64,000 bases of DNA, from positions 27,296,079 through 27,360,078 of the forward strand of contig JASDDO010000026.1 in the NCBI GenBank assembly GCA_030015575.1, in the 5' to 3' direction. The stretch's first letter is position 1; each line of letters opens with the position of its first letter. Under the pieces are notes generated by a model, which did not search any database, was not told the DNA's origin, and saw only the letters and a list, made by a program, of their open reading frames with translations. The translations under genes and the position numbers were made by a program. Positions 33,533 through 44,312 of this stretch are shown in pieces. The DNA is from Agapanthus africanus (lineage: Eukaryota > Streptophyta > Magnoliopsida > Asparagales > Amaryllidaceae).

Positions 33533-34816
33533 CTAGCGTTGATCCGAGGACGCTTCAGGACTTTCTTTTGGCCCTGTGAGTGTGGCCATCGCATTCATCA
33601 TTTCTTGGAGCTTCTGTTGCTGCTCCTGAGCTTTAGTCACCGATCGCGTAAGCGGTCTATGCCCTGTAGATGTACGGCTATCCTTTTTCCCGGACGCCAT
33701 GTAGACGGTGTGTACCACAATGCCCCTAGACTTAGGGCGTTTGGGCTCACTACCTTTGACATTCGCCGCAGGCGTGGGGACTTTCTCTGGCCTTCTTCTC
33801 CTGTGGGCCGTTGAAGCTGAGGGGGCCGTTGCTTTGGGCACCCAGGTGGCCATCGTCTTCTGTTGCTTAACGGGGAGGTCTTCCTCCTGTCGGACCTTCG
33901 ACTTCTTATGCTGGTGAGAGAAATTCGGATCAATCACCGATTCTCGGACTCGTCGCCAAGTCTTGTAGATCCTGGAAGACAGCCATTGAGGAGACTGCTC
34001 CGGATTTTCTGATTTTGCTTCTACGATGGTCTCTACCGGTGGAGGAGATCTTTTGAGTACCGCAGTTGGTGAATTCCTGCGTACCCTGTTCAGCAGCTCA
34101 AAGCTGTTCCCAATTGGAACAACAGCATTAACTTCCACCGTTGGAGCTGGTGGGGTTATCCCAGAGGGGGAGTTGCCCCCGGTCTTCCTTATCCGGCGCC
34201 AGTGGTGACGTCGGGCGTGACGGGTTGTTGGGATTGGTTCAGCGACGGCTTCGTCTTTCCCCCTGTTCAGGTGAGGGGCTGCTGCCGGAGTCAGCCTCCT
34301 GAAGACTGACGTTCGTTGAGAAGCTACGTTCAACAGGTCAAAAACAGATTTCTGAGCGGGAGCGGGAACGGGAGCAGTCAGTCTCGCGAAGACCGACCCT
34401 CTGGGAGGAGAAGCCTCCTTGACGACTTCAGGAGCAGCTATCTTTTTTTGGATGGCCACTTCAGGTATTATGGGCTTCTTGGCGGGCCCATCAGAGTTCA
34501 GGCTCAGTTTGGTGAAGACCGAGGAGTTGGGATTGGACGACCCGTTCAGAGGAGCCATGGGAATAGCAAGTCGGTCGAAGACCGACTTCCTTGAAGCTTC
34601 CGGTACGGGCATTGGGATGTTAACGTTCACCGGCGGGAGCATGGTCCCAAAGAACAGACTGGTGGTAGCCTGAGTTACTTTTTCCACAGGCATAGTGAAC
34701 AGGGAAACAGCCTGCGGTCCATAGGATACACCTCCAGATGTGGCGGAGCGTCGGTTGCACTTGCAGTTTGAGCAGTTTGAGCCGTTGAACGCCATTGCTA
34801 TTTGATTTTGCACCAT
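33533..34816 (-). pseudogene. Pre-gag region with SVFDRL-type repeats (element B)
   Basis: This 427-codon open stretch lies between the PBS and the capsid domain. Its start has a Cys-rich cluster (NCSNCKCNRR). It then repeats a short motif: KSVFDRLAIP, SSVFTKLSLN, GSVFARLTAP, KSVFDLLNV and TSVFRRLTP, each spaced by Pro/Ala-rich linkers. Further on are RHARRHHWRRIRK, the segment NSPTAVLKRSPPP and a Lys/Arg-rich part. Element C has the same plan at 60837-61740. The role of this N-terminal extension is not known. It could be a separate ORF1 as in Ogre or the N-terminus of Gag. Confidence 0.75.
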
Positions 34817-34920
34817 GCAGGAGACTAAATCTTAGTAACTTGAAACCGAAGGGCAACCATTAACAAACCGCGATTCGTTCGCGAAGACGACACACGAAGT
34901 GTGGAGTGGAAAGAGGAAAA

Positions 34921-34939
34921 GGTCCCACCGGGCGTACCA
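34921..34939 (-). promoter_or_regulatory. Primer binding site of element B
   Basis: On the minus strand, TGGTACGCCCGGTGGGACC lies five bases inside the 5' LTR end. It matches the PBS style of Tat elements and agrees closely with TGGCACGCCCGATGGGACC in element C (60693). I have not assigned the tRNA. Confidence 0.8.
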
Positions 34940-34944
34940 GAATC

Positions 34945-37803
34945 TGTTCCCCTCCGAAAGACGAGCAAGACGGACGCCTTGCCTGAGATTCGGGGCAGAT
35001 GCTAATTGGTGCTATCCGTCCATCTCTCCAAAAATGCCAAGTTGATTTATGGTACCGTATATCGAAGGTTTAAACGGATGCGTCCGATGTAGCAGACTTC
35101 GTCAGATTTCCCCTCGCTTGAGGGGTTTTTGATTGTGGGGACTCTCTTCCCTGCAGGCGCAAGCCCCTGCAGTTAATTACGCTACCGCATTGTGGTAACA
35201 ACTTTCTCCTTCTCCAAATGGTCACTCCGTGTCGTGGGTGTTTGTTTTGTGTTTGGTTGCCCGTGGATTGTACACGGAGACTAAATTATGTTGTCGCCCG
35301 TAGGGCGTGGACTAGTCCAAATCCGTATTATCTTAGATTTGGGTTTGGGGGTTTGGGTTTAAGGATACATTAGCCTCATTTGAGACTAAGATCAACTTAA
35401 ATATTTGTTAAGGATACGTTAGTCTCATTTTAGACTAAGATCGACTTAACGGGATCATTTAGATCCGACAAGAGAGCAATTGGGGGGCTCTATTGTTTAG
35501 TTTAGTGACATTGCGGTCGATAGGTAGTTTAAGGACATTGCGGTCCAATGTTAGTTTTAAGACATCGCGGTCAAGGTTAAGGAAATCATAGTCCATGGGT
35601 TTAAGGACTCCACAGTCCGGCGTTAGTTTTAAGACATCACGGTCAAGGTTAAGGACGTCATAGTCCGTTGTTAGTTTTAAGACATCCCGGTCAAGGTTAA
35701 GGACATCTTAGTCCATGAGTTTAAGGACCCCACAGTCCGTTGTTAGTTTTAAGACATCACGGTCAAGGTTAAGGACATCATAGTCCGTCGTTAGTTTTAA
35801 GACATCCCGGTCAAGGTTAAGGACATCATAGTCCATGAGTTTAAGGACCCCACAGTCCGTGAAATGTATGGTTGTTGGGACCCGTCACCTCTTTGAAGAC
35901 GTTGAGGAATTACAACGACAGATATCAAAGGAGTGAAGAGATGTACCCTTGAACCAAGGTAGATTAAATGATCCGTAGCCCAATTTGGAACCAAAATCAA
36001 TTAATTATATTATGAGCCCATTGGCTCAGTTAAGTCTGAATTGAGGACTTATGGCCTTCTTGGGCTAAGTCCAATCATGTTTGGAATATCGGCCCTCTAT
36101 TGGTCCATTGAAAGGGAGGCTTTGCCTCTAGAAAATTAGCCGATTGGGCTACAGCTAGTGTTAAACACTAAAGACCAACAGTGTTGAACACTGGAAATAA
36201 GATTAGTGTTAAACACTAAAAATTATGATTCTCAAATTAGTGTTAAAAACACTAACAGATAACAGTGTTAAACACTGGCAGTGAAATTATCAGATTAGTG
36301 TTAAACACTAAAAGGGGGGAGATCACGTTGGAGCACGTGATGGCATCCAAAAGGTGGGGCCAGATCCCCTTCAGTTTGTTCTATAGGTAAGTGTTTAACA
36401 CTTTTAAATCTGACAGCCATCACGTGTGGGCACGTGATGGGTGCTCATGCCCTGGTTTATTAGAATACTCATTAGGGGTCACGTGGTGACACGTGAGGGC
36501 GCCCCAGAGTTTCTGTTCTGTGGATCTTTTACAGGGGTCACGTAGGGACACGTGACCCTGGTTCTTTCCTGTTTAAAGATTTGTTTGTCTTTTTAAGAAT
36601 TAAATTCTTCATAGGGTTAAACCCTAGTTTTGACTTTGGAGGAATTAAATTCCTATTTTCGAAGAATTATATTCTTAGGTAGGGTTAAACCCTAATTTTC
36701 TTTCTGTAAGAATTAGATTCTCATATATGTAAAGAAACAAGTTCTGATATAGGGTGAAACCCTAATTTTATTTTAAGGGGAATTAAATCCCTGTGAGTTT
36801 GTGAGAATCAAATTCTCAATTAGGGTTAAACCCTAGCTCTGTCCATTTTGAAGGAATTAAATTCCTATAATTTTGGAGAATTAAATTCTCATATAGGGTT
36901 AAACCCTAATTTTATCTTGGAGGAATTAAATTCCTATAACTTTGTGAGAATTAAATTCTCAAAACTCAATTCCTCCTCTATATTTTAGATCTGCATGGCA
37001 GGATCTCGACCCGATGAGAATTAAATTCTCAACCTATGGAGAGATGTGCACTTTGCAGGTCTTCTACCAGAGAAAGAACTAAGTTCTTTTCTTTTTATAT
37101 AAGAGTTAAACTCTTGGATTGAGAATTAAATTCTCTTTTTGAAGCCTTTACCCCCTTTTTTCTTACCTAGGGTTTTTCTTTGTAGAGAATCAAATTCTTC
37201 TTTCTTTTCTTTGTGAATTTTTAAGATTCCAAGGCTCTATATCTCTTCAACTCTCTCCTTTGGCTCCTATTTATAGGAGAAGGAAAAGAATCAATCTGTT
37301 TGGTAAATCTTTCATTGAAAGATTTGATTTGTTTTCATCATTGATCCGGGCCTTTAGATTATTAGGTGAATTTTATTCACCGTTGGATTTTAAATCCAAA
37401 GATATTCTTTCTGTTATTTCGGTGAGATTTAGGGGAAATCTTTCCATGTCCAAGATTTTTCCATAAATTGGTGATATTTAATCACCCTCGGATTCTTAAT
37501 CCAACGGTTTTACACAATTCTTCTCCATTTTAGAAAGATTTAAATGATCTTATTCAGATTTTAATTATGTTGAACAGCAGGGCTTTTAAAGCCAGTCACG
37601 TGTTGCCACGTGACCATTGGTCACGTGTGAGCACGTGACCCCCGGTCACGTGTGAGCACGCGACCCCTGAAGGGACTCCTCTTCTGCGTTCTGCTCATTG
37701 CCGCTGCTTTACCATCACGTGCCAACACATGATCACTGATCACGTGTGTGCACGTGATGCTTCCTCTGAAACTTTTTTTTTCTTATTTTTTAATCAGGGA
37801 ACA
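34945..37803 (-). repeat. 5' LTR of element B
   Basis: This matches 3846-6691 end to end. It carries the GGAC-N6-GTCC array (about 35512-35860), TAGTGTTAAACACTA palindromes (about 36157-36402), CACGTG pairs (about 36323-36555 and 37598-37757) and TTAAA-core palindromes (about 36597-37135). It starts TGTTCCCC and ends GGGAACA on the plus strand. The CAAAC duplication follows directly at 37804. Confidence 0.92.
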
Positions 37804-37808
37804 CAAAC

Positions 37809-38341
37809 CAGTAAAAACCATTACAGAAATGTGCAACCCCCTACTAACCGACATACTAGCAATTAGGGGAGGTTTATGAACACATTAAATATCACAGATA
37901 ATACTTGATTAGCAAATAACTTAGAATTTCGATCGACAGCCTTTTCCGTCTCTACCCCAAATGCAAGCCAACACTGAAATAACCTGGGCAGAAACAAAAT
38001 ATACAGAATAACAGAACAGCCAAAACTAAGAGTTACTGTGTAAATACGAGTCAACTCGGAGTTGACTCGGCCGCGGATCCGCGGCGGATTGCACTAATCC
38101 GCCGCGGATCCGCGGCGGATTGCACTAATCCGCCGCGCTTCCGGGGCAGTCTCACCGAGTTGGGATCTCGTATTTCTCCAGTATTCTTAGAATTCCCTCC
38201 TGTGAATTTTCATACCTATCAAATAATTTTTTCGACACGTTTAAAATTGACAGAAACTTGAGGGGTTCAGGGTTAAGTTTTCGTGTTTTTCTGACGATCG
38301 AAGTTCTAATTAGTTGCTAACAAGGTAGTAAAGGTTTAGTA
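37809..38341 (-). other. Leader of copia element A, PBS-proximal part
   Basis: The leader of A resumes to the right of B. No coding content is seen in 37809-38040. A strong GC-rich inverted-repeat structure follows at 38042-38175. Confidence 0.75.
38042..38175. other. Complex GC-rich stem-loop in copia leader
   Basis: The outer arms AAATACGAG...AACTCGG (38042-38059) and CCGAGTT...CTCGTATTT (38155-38175) are complementary. Inside lies the palindrome GAGTCAACTCGGAGTTGACTC, written here in two halves: GAGTCAACTC and GAGTTGACTC. Also inside are two tandem copies of a unit of about 29 bp made of CCGCGGATCCGCGG and GGCGGATTGCACTAATCCGCC-type palindromes. It sits about 170 bases from the PBS on the RNA 5' side, a plausible place for a packaging or dimerisation structure. 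Confidence 0.75.
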
Positions 38342-38354
38342 GGCTCTGATACCA
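38342..38354 (-). promoter_or_regulatory. Primer binding site of copia element A
   Basis: GGCTCTGATACCA on the plus strand is TGGTATCAGAGCC on the minus strand, the initiator tRNA-Met-type PBS. It lies 11 bases from the LTR edge at 38366. Confidence 0.85.
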
Positions 38355-38365
38355 CTGTAAGTCCA

Positions 38366-40303
38366 TGTCACGCACCCCACGTGCTCGCGGAGAGGCGGAA
38401 TATATGAAAAACAATTATCAAAGCTTCGTAACACGGACTTGAGCACACGGATCGTGTCTGACCCATTACTAGCAAACTACGAGAGGTTTAACTACTCGGA
38501 TTCGAAGTTATACCTCACGTTACTTGTCCTTCGGGTCTTCATCGCTATCCTCCACACCTCGTAGGCTCTATGGAACATGCGCGCCTCAACGGCCTCCTCG
38601 AGTCAAAGACGATCCACCCGAGAGTCTATAGTCCGAGCTTCTATCTCGAATCTGAGATAACTACGGCTTCTAATTTGCTAATCTAAAAGTCCTAGAGGGT
38701 GTAGAGTATTTAAATGAATTACTTAGTCACTTAAACCCTAAGATTCTCAACTCATGAGAGCTTTTAGGGTTTGAGGAAGAAGATGAAGACTTGAGGAGAG
38801 AGAAAGCTTTTGTGATAATGATAATGAATAATACTCATGAAGGAATATATAATGAAGCATACAAATATCTCTTGATAAATATCTAGAAATATCTTGTGAG
38901 CTTCATTTAATCCTAAGGGTGAATCATCTCATGAGTCATTAAGCATTTAATGAAAACTTACACTTCATCTCTCCACCTCATTTGTGTTTAATCCAAAATA
39001 AATAAATACATATGAGTCACCTTCTTCTAGAAGCTTCCCGACAAATTACGAGACTGCCCCTCCCATCCGTATTTCCGAAAAACACGAATAATCTTTGACT
39101 GAATAAATCCATCTGTATAATACTAGAATCTGGCTTAAACCAAAGCCCGCTAGTATTATCTGCCCGATCATAATACGTGCACAAGTGTACGTAAGTGATC
39201 GCAGCCCTGCCTTAAAACCATACGGCCTTTACACTTTTTGCCCGGTGCAGGGAAACTCTATGTGTGGGACTCTAAGACTCGACACTACGCTGGCAGTGGG
39301 TTTAACCACAGGCCGCAAGCGGTACTAGCTGTACGTAACGGTCCCCAGGTAGATGTCGATAAGAAGGACGATGAGGAAACCCATCCGAACTCCTACTGAG
39401 CCTAATGTGACAATCTCCGTACAGTCCGGTCTGTTCGTCTAGGACTATCGCATATCGGGCCTAGGGGGGCGGTAAACGTCAGAACCCTAATAGCGGTATA
39501 AGTCGTGTCGGAGTGAAGCCCATTACACCTTGAGAAACTACTGGAAGCCTACCGGTAAATCTCGTTTGCCCTGGCCAGGGACTTTGCGTAATGGCTCTCC
39601 ATACACATCGCGATATCAACCCCCAATACCGGGAGAGACGAATCATGTCTAACCGCCACTGCCTCCAAGTGCTTCGGGACTGCACCCAACTACTACCTGT
39701 TTGCACGACTCTTTTGAGCCGTGGTAGGGTAGTAATCTAAGTACAGTGGGAACACACCCGAGGCGAAGTAGTAGTGTCAAGTCGACGGACTAAACTGTAC
39801 TCATGTCACCTGGGAACTGCTATCTGACGATGGGTATAAAACCAACCTGCAGTTCCCGGTGAGTCATGTCCGGTGTACCCGTAACCTAACGAGCACCTGC
39901 ATACTATCTCCAGTACGACGTACTGATGGCTGTGGGACAGACTATCTCCCTTTGCTGGGATGAGAAGCGTATACACCAGTCTACTCCGGAGTATCGATGC
40001 CCTGTCTCGATAATCCTACGACCAGGGACCTGTATAGGATGTTGCTTATAGACTACCCAGCCCCCACTAGTGTGACTGCCATCACAACGCTGGTAATCAA
40101 GTAAAGATCCTAAGGGCTCTACTAATATTTATAAGCGATACGTTAAAAGAAACATATGCACATATTAAAGTAGACACAAACCAAGTAACATACTACCATT
40201 CTTAGCAAGACTATCAATACAACTGTGAATATCCCAAGCTTCCATTAAGTAATATACAAACTAGTATGATACAGTAATGGCCTCTAGGGCATAAACACTA
40301 ACA
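38366..40303 (-). repeat. 5' LTR of copia element A
   Basis: This runs from TGTCACGCACCCC next to the PBS to ...GGCATAAACACTAACA. On the minus strand the LTR therefore begins TGTTAGTGTTTATGCCCTAG, a start common among plant copia LTRs. Its length is about 1.94 kb. The partner LTR is outside the window. Open frames in it are short and unconvincing. Confidence 0.8.
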
Positions 40304-40706
40304 TGTGGTGGAGTGAGTTGGTGAGGGGAGGAGAGGAGCGGAGCTTTTGTGGTGCTGGGAGTCGAGGGTCGGCGATGGAGGTTAGTGGAGCTGGGCTCGG
40401 CGAGGGGTTGCGGTGTCTCTGAGGAGTGGAGCTCGGTGAGGGGATGGGTTGAGTAGGGATGGTGTTGGGTGTTCGGAGGGAGGAGAGGAGAAAGGGAGGA
40501 AGGCGAGGGGAGATCGCGGGCAAGGGCGTGGGTGTGGATGTGGGTGTCGATTCGAGAGAGGGGAGCGAGAAGGATATGGGGAAGGAGAGAGGGAGACGAG
40601 GTCGAGGGGGGGGGGGGGAGAGCGTGCGCGTGGTCGTGGGTCAAGGAGCGGGGACGTGGGGCGACGAGGAACGGGGGCGTGGGGTGAGCGGCGAGGACGT
40701 GGGGAG
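40304..40706 (-). mobile_element. Fragment of a Tekay-like LTR (F), left piece
   Basis: GGGAGG/GGTGAGG-rich sequence resembles the middle of element G's LTR (compare 9620-10080 with GAGCTCGGTGAGG and GGGTCGGG-type text), but is too diverged to align confidently by eye. It continues at 47569 beyond element E. It is the apparent insertion target of both A and E. The open frames across it are low complexity. Confidence 0.5.
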
Positions 40707-43700
40707 TGTCACGCCCCGCTTCCCATTCTACGGAGAAGGGGACGCGACTGGCCCGCTACGTATATACTCAGAAGTAAATACGCTAAGCGTATCTAAGCAA
40801 TATAAAAGAAAATGTACACAAGAGACAAGGTATGATAAAAACAGCAACTTTTATTTATTAACATTCTTTTGTGCAATGGATGAAAAGGAAATACAACTGA
40901 AATAAAAAGATGCCTAAACAGTGGCATAACAGGAATGAAAAGTACTGAATGAAAAAGTGTACAATGAAACTACAGTGCTCGATCTTCGGCAAACTGCTCC
41001 AAGTCTTCTGTACATGGCTCGATCTCTGCCGGGTCCAAACCACCTGACGACATTCAAAGAAGAAAAAAAGAGAATGTCGTCAGCGAACATGTCGCTCGGT
41101 AATTCCCAATGATAAGAGGAGAAATAGAATAGACAGGGAGTAAGAGAGAGAGAGAGGCTTTTACAGTTGTATTATATTGTTTTAGTGTTAATGCTGTTAT
41201 TATCGTAAGTTCAAGGGTGAATGTCAACTAATCTCAAGAGTGTTCTCAAACCGAACAGGCTGTAATCCAGGGGTAGGGAACCACGGGCCCAAATGATATG
41301 TTAGTAGCGGAACTTCGACCGTCGCCGAAGTATTCCAAACTCAACATGCCATAGTCCAGGAGCATGGAAACACGGGCCCTCATGATTGCTTGCTTGTGTT
41401 AGTAGACATGGATTCATGATCTAGGGGGACTCTTGAGATTATGTTGGATTCACGAATGAACTACCCCAATACCCCGTGTAGTTATGTTATTGATAGTACT
41501 GTATTGCATTGTATTGTCTTGTAAATTGAATTGTGTAATTGGATGACTGACCAAAACCATGATATCAGTAAACGGATGTAACTGCATAATCATGTAAATG
41601 GAATAACTGGATAATGGATGTATATCCATGGTTTGATTCAGTCAAGTTGTATAGATTGATAACTGGATTCACGGATTCATGTGTTCATATTGAATTGGAA
41701 TATTGTAGATTGTAGATTGCACTTGAATCATATTCAAGTCAGATATAATCAGACTCAAATCCGAGTCAGACAATCAGGAATGTAAATCGAAGTCTTATAA
41801 TTGCTATGGTCCTTAGGGTAATTTATAAAACTTGAGGGGGTTTTATGTAAAAACACTTTTATATACTTTTCAAAATACACCTCAAGTATTTGTTGCTCGT
41901 CTTTAGAGTTGTAATGAGGGTGGATTTTATATTGTGACAATACTAGTAAAAATATCCTAGTTTTTATAAATAAAGGTATTTATCTATAATATTGATTTAT
42001 TTAAAGTTCATGGTATTTTAGTGTAAAATTTATTCTTGTGATTTTTAGAAAAAGGTGGAATATTTATATTATAATAAAATAGATATTTAAATGATAAATA
42101 TACATATATTTATACAAAAATAATTTTAATAAATATTTTATATTCCAAAAATCTCATTTTCTTAAAATATTGTATTTTAAATCTTTCGAGACCGAATGCT
42201 CCTTGCGGAGGTCTGAATCTCGTACTACTAAGCCTGAGGATGTGCAATAATCCGCACCATCCCGAACGGATTCCCTAAAAATGGGTTGTAGCGGCGCGTT
42301 GCAAAGATTGTAAAATACTAAATCCTTTAGAAAACGGTTTTATAAAGTAAAAGGTGTTTATTTGTAAAAATGTCAATTTTCCGTATTTTAAATTCTAGGG
42401 TTTCCTAAGTCAACTAGCCTATTTCTAAATGGTCTAAACGACAAGTTGTTAGATGCCTCAAATCGCCTCTTCACCGCCAATTGTGGCCAGGTAAGTACAA
42501 ATGAGGAAAGGAGGGATCCGCTCACGAATCACCGTGAGACGGGCCTTTTAAAGTTATCTTTCTCACTTGCCTAGCCCAGACACCACAAAGTCAGGTTTAG
42601 ATAAACGATCGATGTCCACAACTTATCGTGTTTTCCTACTAAGAGGTATTTATTTAAAAGTGTATCAAAACTAAAACTTTTAGAAATGGTTTTATTAAGA
42701 ATATGGTATTTAAATGAAAGTATTTTTTTATCGTATTCTAAGTTTTGATAATATCGTTTAGGGTTGTATTTGCGTGTGTGGGGAGGTCGGTCATTACCTC
42801 GTGCTCTACTTTTAATGTATAGCAAAGTTAAGGGGATTAAATGTGAAATTGAAACATTGTGGTATTTAAGTGAAAAATACGATAATTTGAAAACGCTGTC
42901 ATTTCATGTGATGAAACTTGTTCAAATTGTTTTATAAATGTTTAATAGTCAACATAAAGATGTTTAAGCATGAATGTATTGGTGAGAAGTGAAATTTTAT
43001 AGAAAACCGAATCGGAAATCGGATTTGTTCCGATTCCGTCGGGTTCTGTAATTTCGTATTTTAGAGAATAAGAAAGAGGGATAGAACGGGGCTTACGGGT
43101 TTCGATTAAGCAAGGGAGTGAGGGGGGACTAAAGGAGTTGCCGAGGCGTTGCTTCGTCGCCGTTTGTTCCTAAAATCGTCGCCAGAATTTCCGCCGGAAT
43201 TTCGTCGGAGCTTCGCCGCGAGCTTGTTTTCAAAGTACACAACTCTTGGAAAATTTTGAGAGAGTGAGCTTAGGATTTTTGGGATGAGAGGGTAGAGGGG
43301 AGGGGGTGTATTTATAGGATAGGCTAGGGGTAGGGTAGGTGAAGGGTTTTTAAATAAAAAAAATGTAAAAATGTATAAAATCATTAAAAATTGGAGTAAA
43401 TAGGGTATATGAAAGGTTTTAATGTAAAAATGTATTAAAAATCATTAAAATGGAGTAAATGGGGATTTCAAAGGTCTCTGAAACCGATCTAAGAATTTGA
43501 AATGTACAGGGGGGTTTAGAAGATGAAGAGACACAATATTGAAGAAGGGAACTCGGCCGTCCGGACGAGTCCGGCCGGCGGCGCCGGCCCGAGTCGGGCT
43601 GAGTCAAGGCATGGGGAGGTGGGGGGTCGTCTAGTGTAGCCTATGGTATATTTAATTTTTTAAAGTATAGTGGGAAAATATGGAGTTATCTTGTGTGGAC

Positions 43701-43956
43701 TGTTGGGCTTCCATAAAATTTAAAACAAAATAAATATTAAAAATAATGTGGGGGCATAGGATTTGAACTCTTGTGGCTTGGTTCAGCAGTGCAAGATATT
43801 ACCAATGAGCTACAAGCTCCTTCTTGTAATTAAATTGCTAATCAATTACTTAAGTCTTGTGCTCAGGCAATAAATACCCCTTTAAGGATTTTGAAAAAAA
43901 AAACAATTTAAAAATTTGTATAGGAAAAAGTGTATAAGAAGATTAGGGTTGTTACA
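40707..43956 (-). repeat. 3' LTR of element E
   Basis: This is a close match to 44313-47563. It includes a block (about 41260-41480) conserved in element G, a GC-rich palindromic segment (GGCCGTCCGGACGAGTCCGG, about 43554-43574) and a tRNA-like stretch at 43749-43820. It is otherwise AT-rich and without a credible gene. Confidence 0.88.
43749..43820 (-). other. tRNA-like sequence in the LTR of E
   Basis: On the minus strand, 72 bases start GGAGCTTGTAGCTCATTGG, with an A-box-like TAGCTCATTGG, and near the end have GAGTTCAAATCC, a B-box-like GTTCAAATCC, at tRNA-like spacing. The acceptor ends do not pair, so this is not a working tRNA gene. It may be a tRNA-derived relic or internal Pol III promoter. 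A second copy lies in the other LTR at about 47360-47429. Confidence 0.45.
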
Positions 43957-44312
43957 TTCTACCCTGCTTATAAAAATTTCATCTTCGAAATTTGTAAAAG
44001 GAAAGTGTAACAAATCCAAGAAAAGTTTGGTGCTGGTGTACTGACAGTATGTAAAAAATAATAAGGTGGTGCAAGGGTTTTAAAAATGTGAAGAATGTGT
44101 GAAGGAATGAAAGAATGCGAAGGTTTTGGTAAAATTGTAAAAGAGGTGAGAGAATTTTGGGTTCGGACAGATTCAAGGTATATGATTCAAGGAATATGAA
44201 AGATAAGATTCAAGAAACATGATTGTAAAGAATGTTTTAGTTGCTGGTTCTTGTGTTTTATATTGCTTAGGGTTCCATACAGCTGTGACCTGCATGAGCC
44301 ACCAACAAAACC
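43957..44312 (-). other. Internal remnant of element E
   Basis: This stretch of 356 bp lies between the LTRs. Beside the left LTR is the Tekay-type pol-end signature. Beside the right LTR, where a PBS would be expected, there is no TGGTATCAGAGC-type site. No ORF is credible here. Confidence 0.7.

Larger units (their letters stand above)
3846..37803 (-). mobile_element. Giant Tat/Ogre-type Ty3/gypsy retrotransposon B, interrupted by element G
   Basis: The ends are defined by two LTRs of about 2.85 kb (3846-6691 and 34945-37803) with TGTTCCC...GGGAACA-type termini and the CAAAC duplication outside. After removing nested element G, the element is about 23.7 kb. Minus-strand order: 5' LTR, PBS (34921-34939), pre-gag region with SVFDRL-type repeats, Gag, protease, RT, RNase H, second RNase H, integrase, repeat-rich spacer, opposite-strand PMD-like gene, 3' LTR. 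The second RNase H, the giant size and the extra opposite-strand ORF are hallmarks of the Tat lineage. Sampled LTR stretches differ by a few bases per hundred, so the insertion is probably about a million years old or a little more at usual plant rates. The RT and integrase stretches remain long and open. Overall it is broken, with several breaks. Confidence 0.93.
1..40303 (-). mobile_element. Ty1/copia LTR retrotransposon A, split by a nested element
   Basis: On the minus strand, reading leftwards from the right end, I see an LTR (38366-40303), a tRNA-Met-type primer binding site (38342-38354), a long leader (38341-37809, resuming 3840-2207), Gag, protease, the pre-integrase region and integrase. 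The window edge cuts the element just as reverse transcriptase begins. Protease lying before integrase, and integrase before RT, is the copia order. The whole of element B (3846-37803) sits in the leader, flanked by the 5 bp duplication CAAAC. The lineage is uncertain; the protease and pre-integrase text resembles the Tork/TAR/Angela group. The 3' LTR lies outside the window, so the age cannot be read from an LTR pair, but A must be older than B. The coding part is broken, with several breaks. Confidence 0.85.

Noticed and set aside
40449-40905. Gly/Arg-rich frames of up to 148 codons
   Set aside because: They run across low-complexity GGGAGG text and through the junction with element E, so they cannot be one gene.
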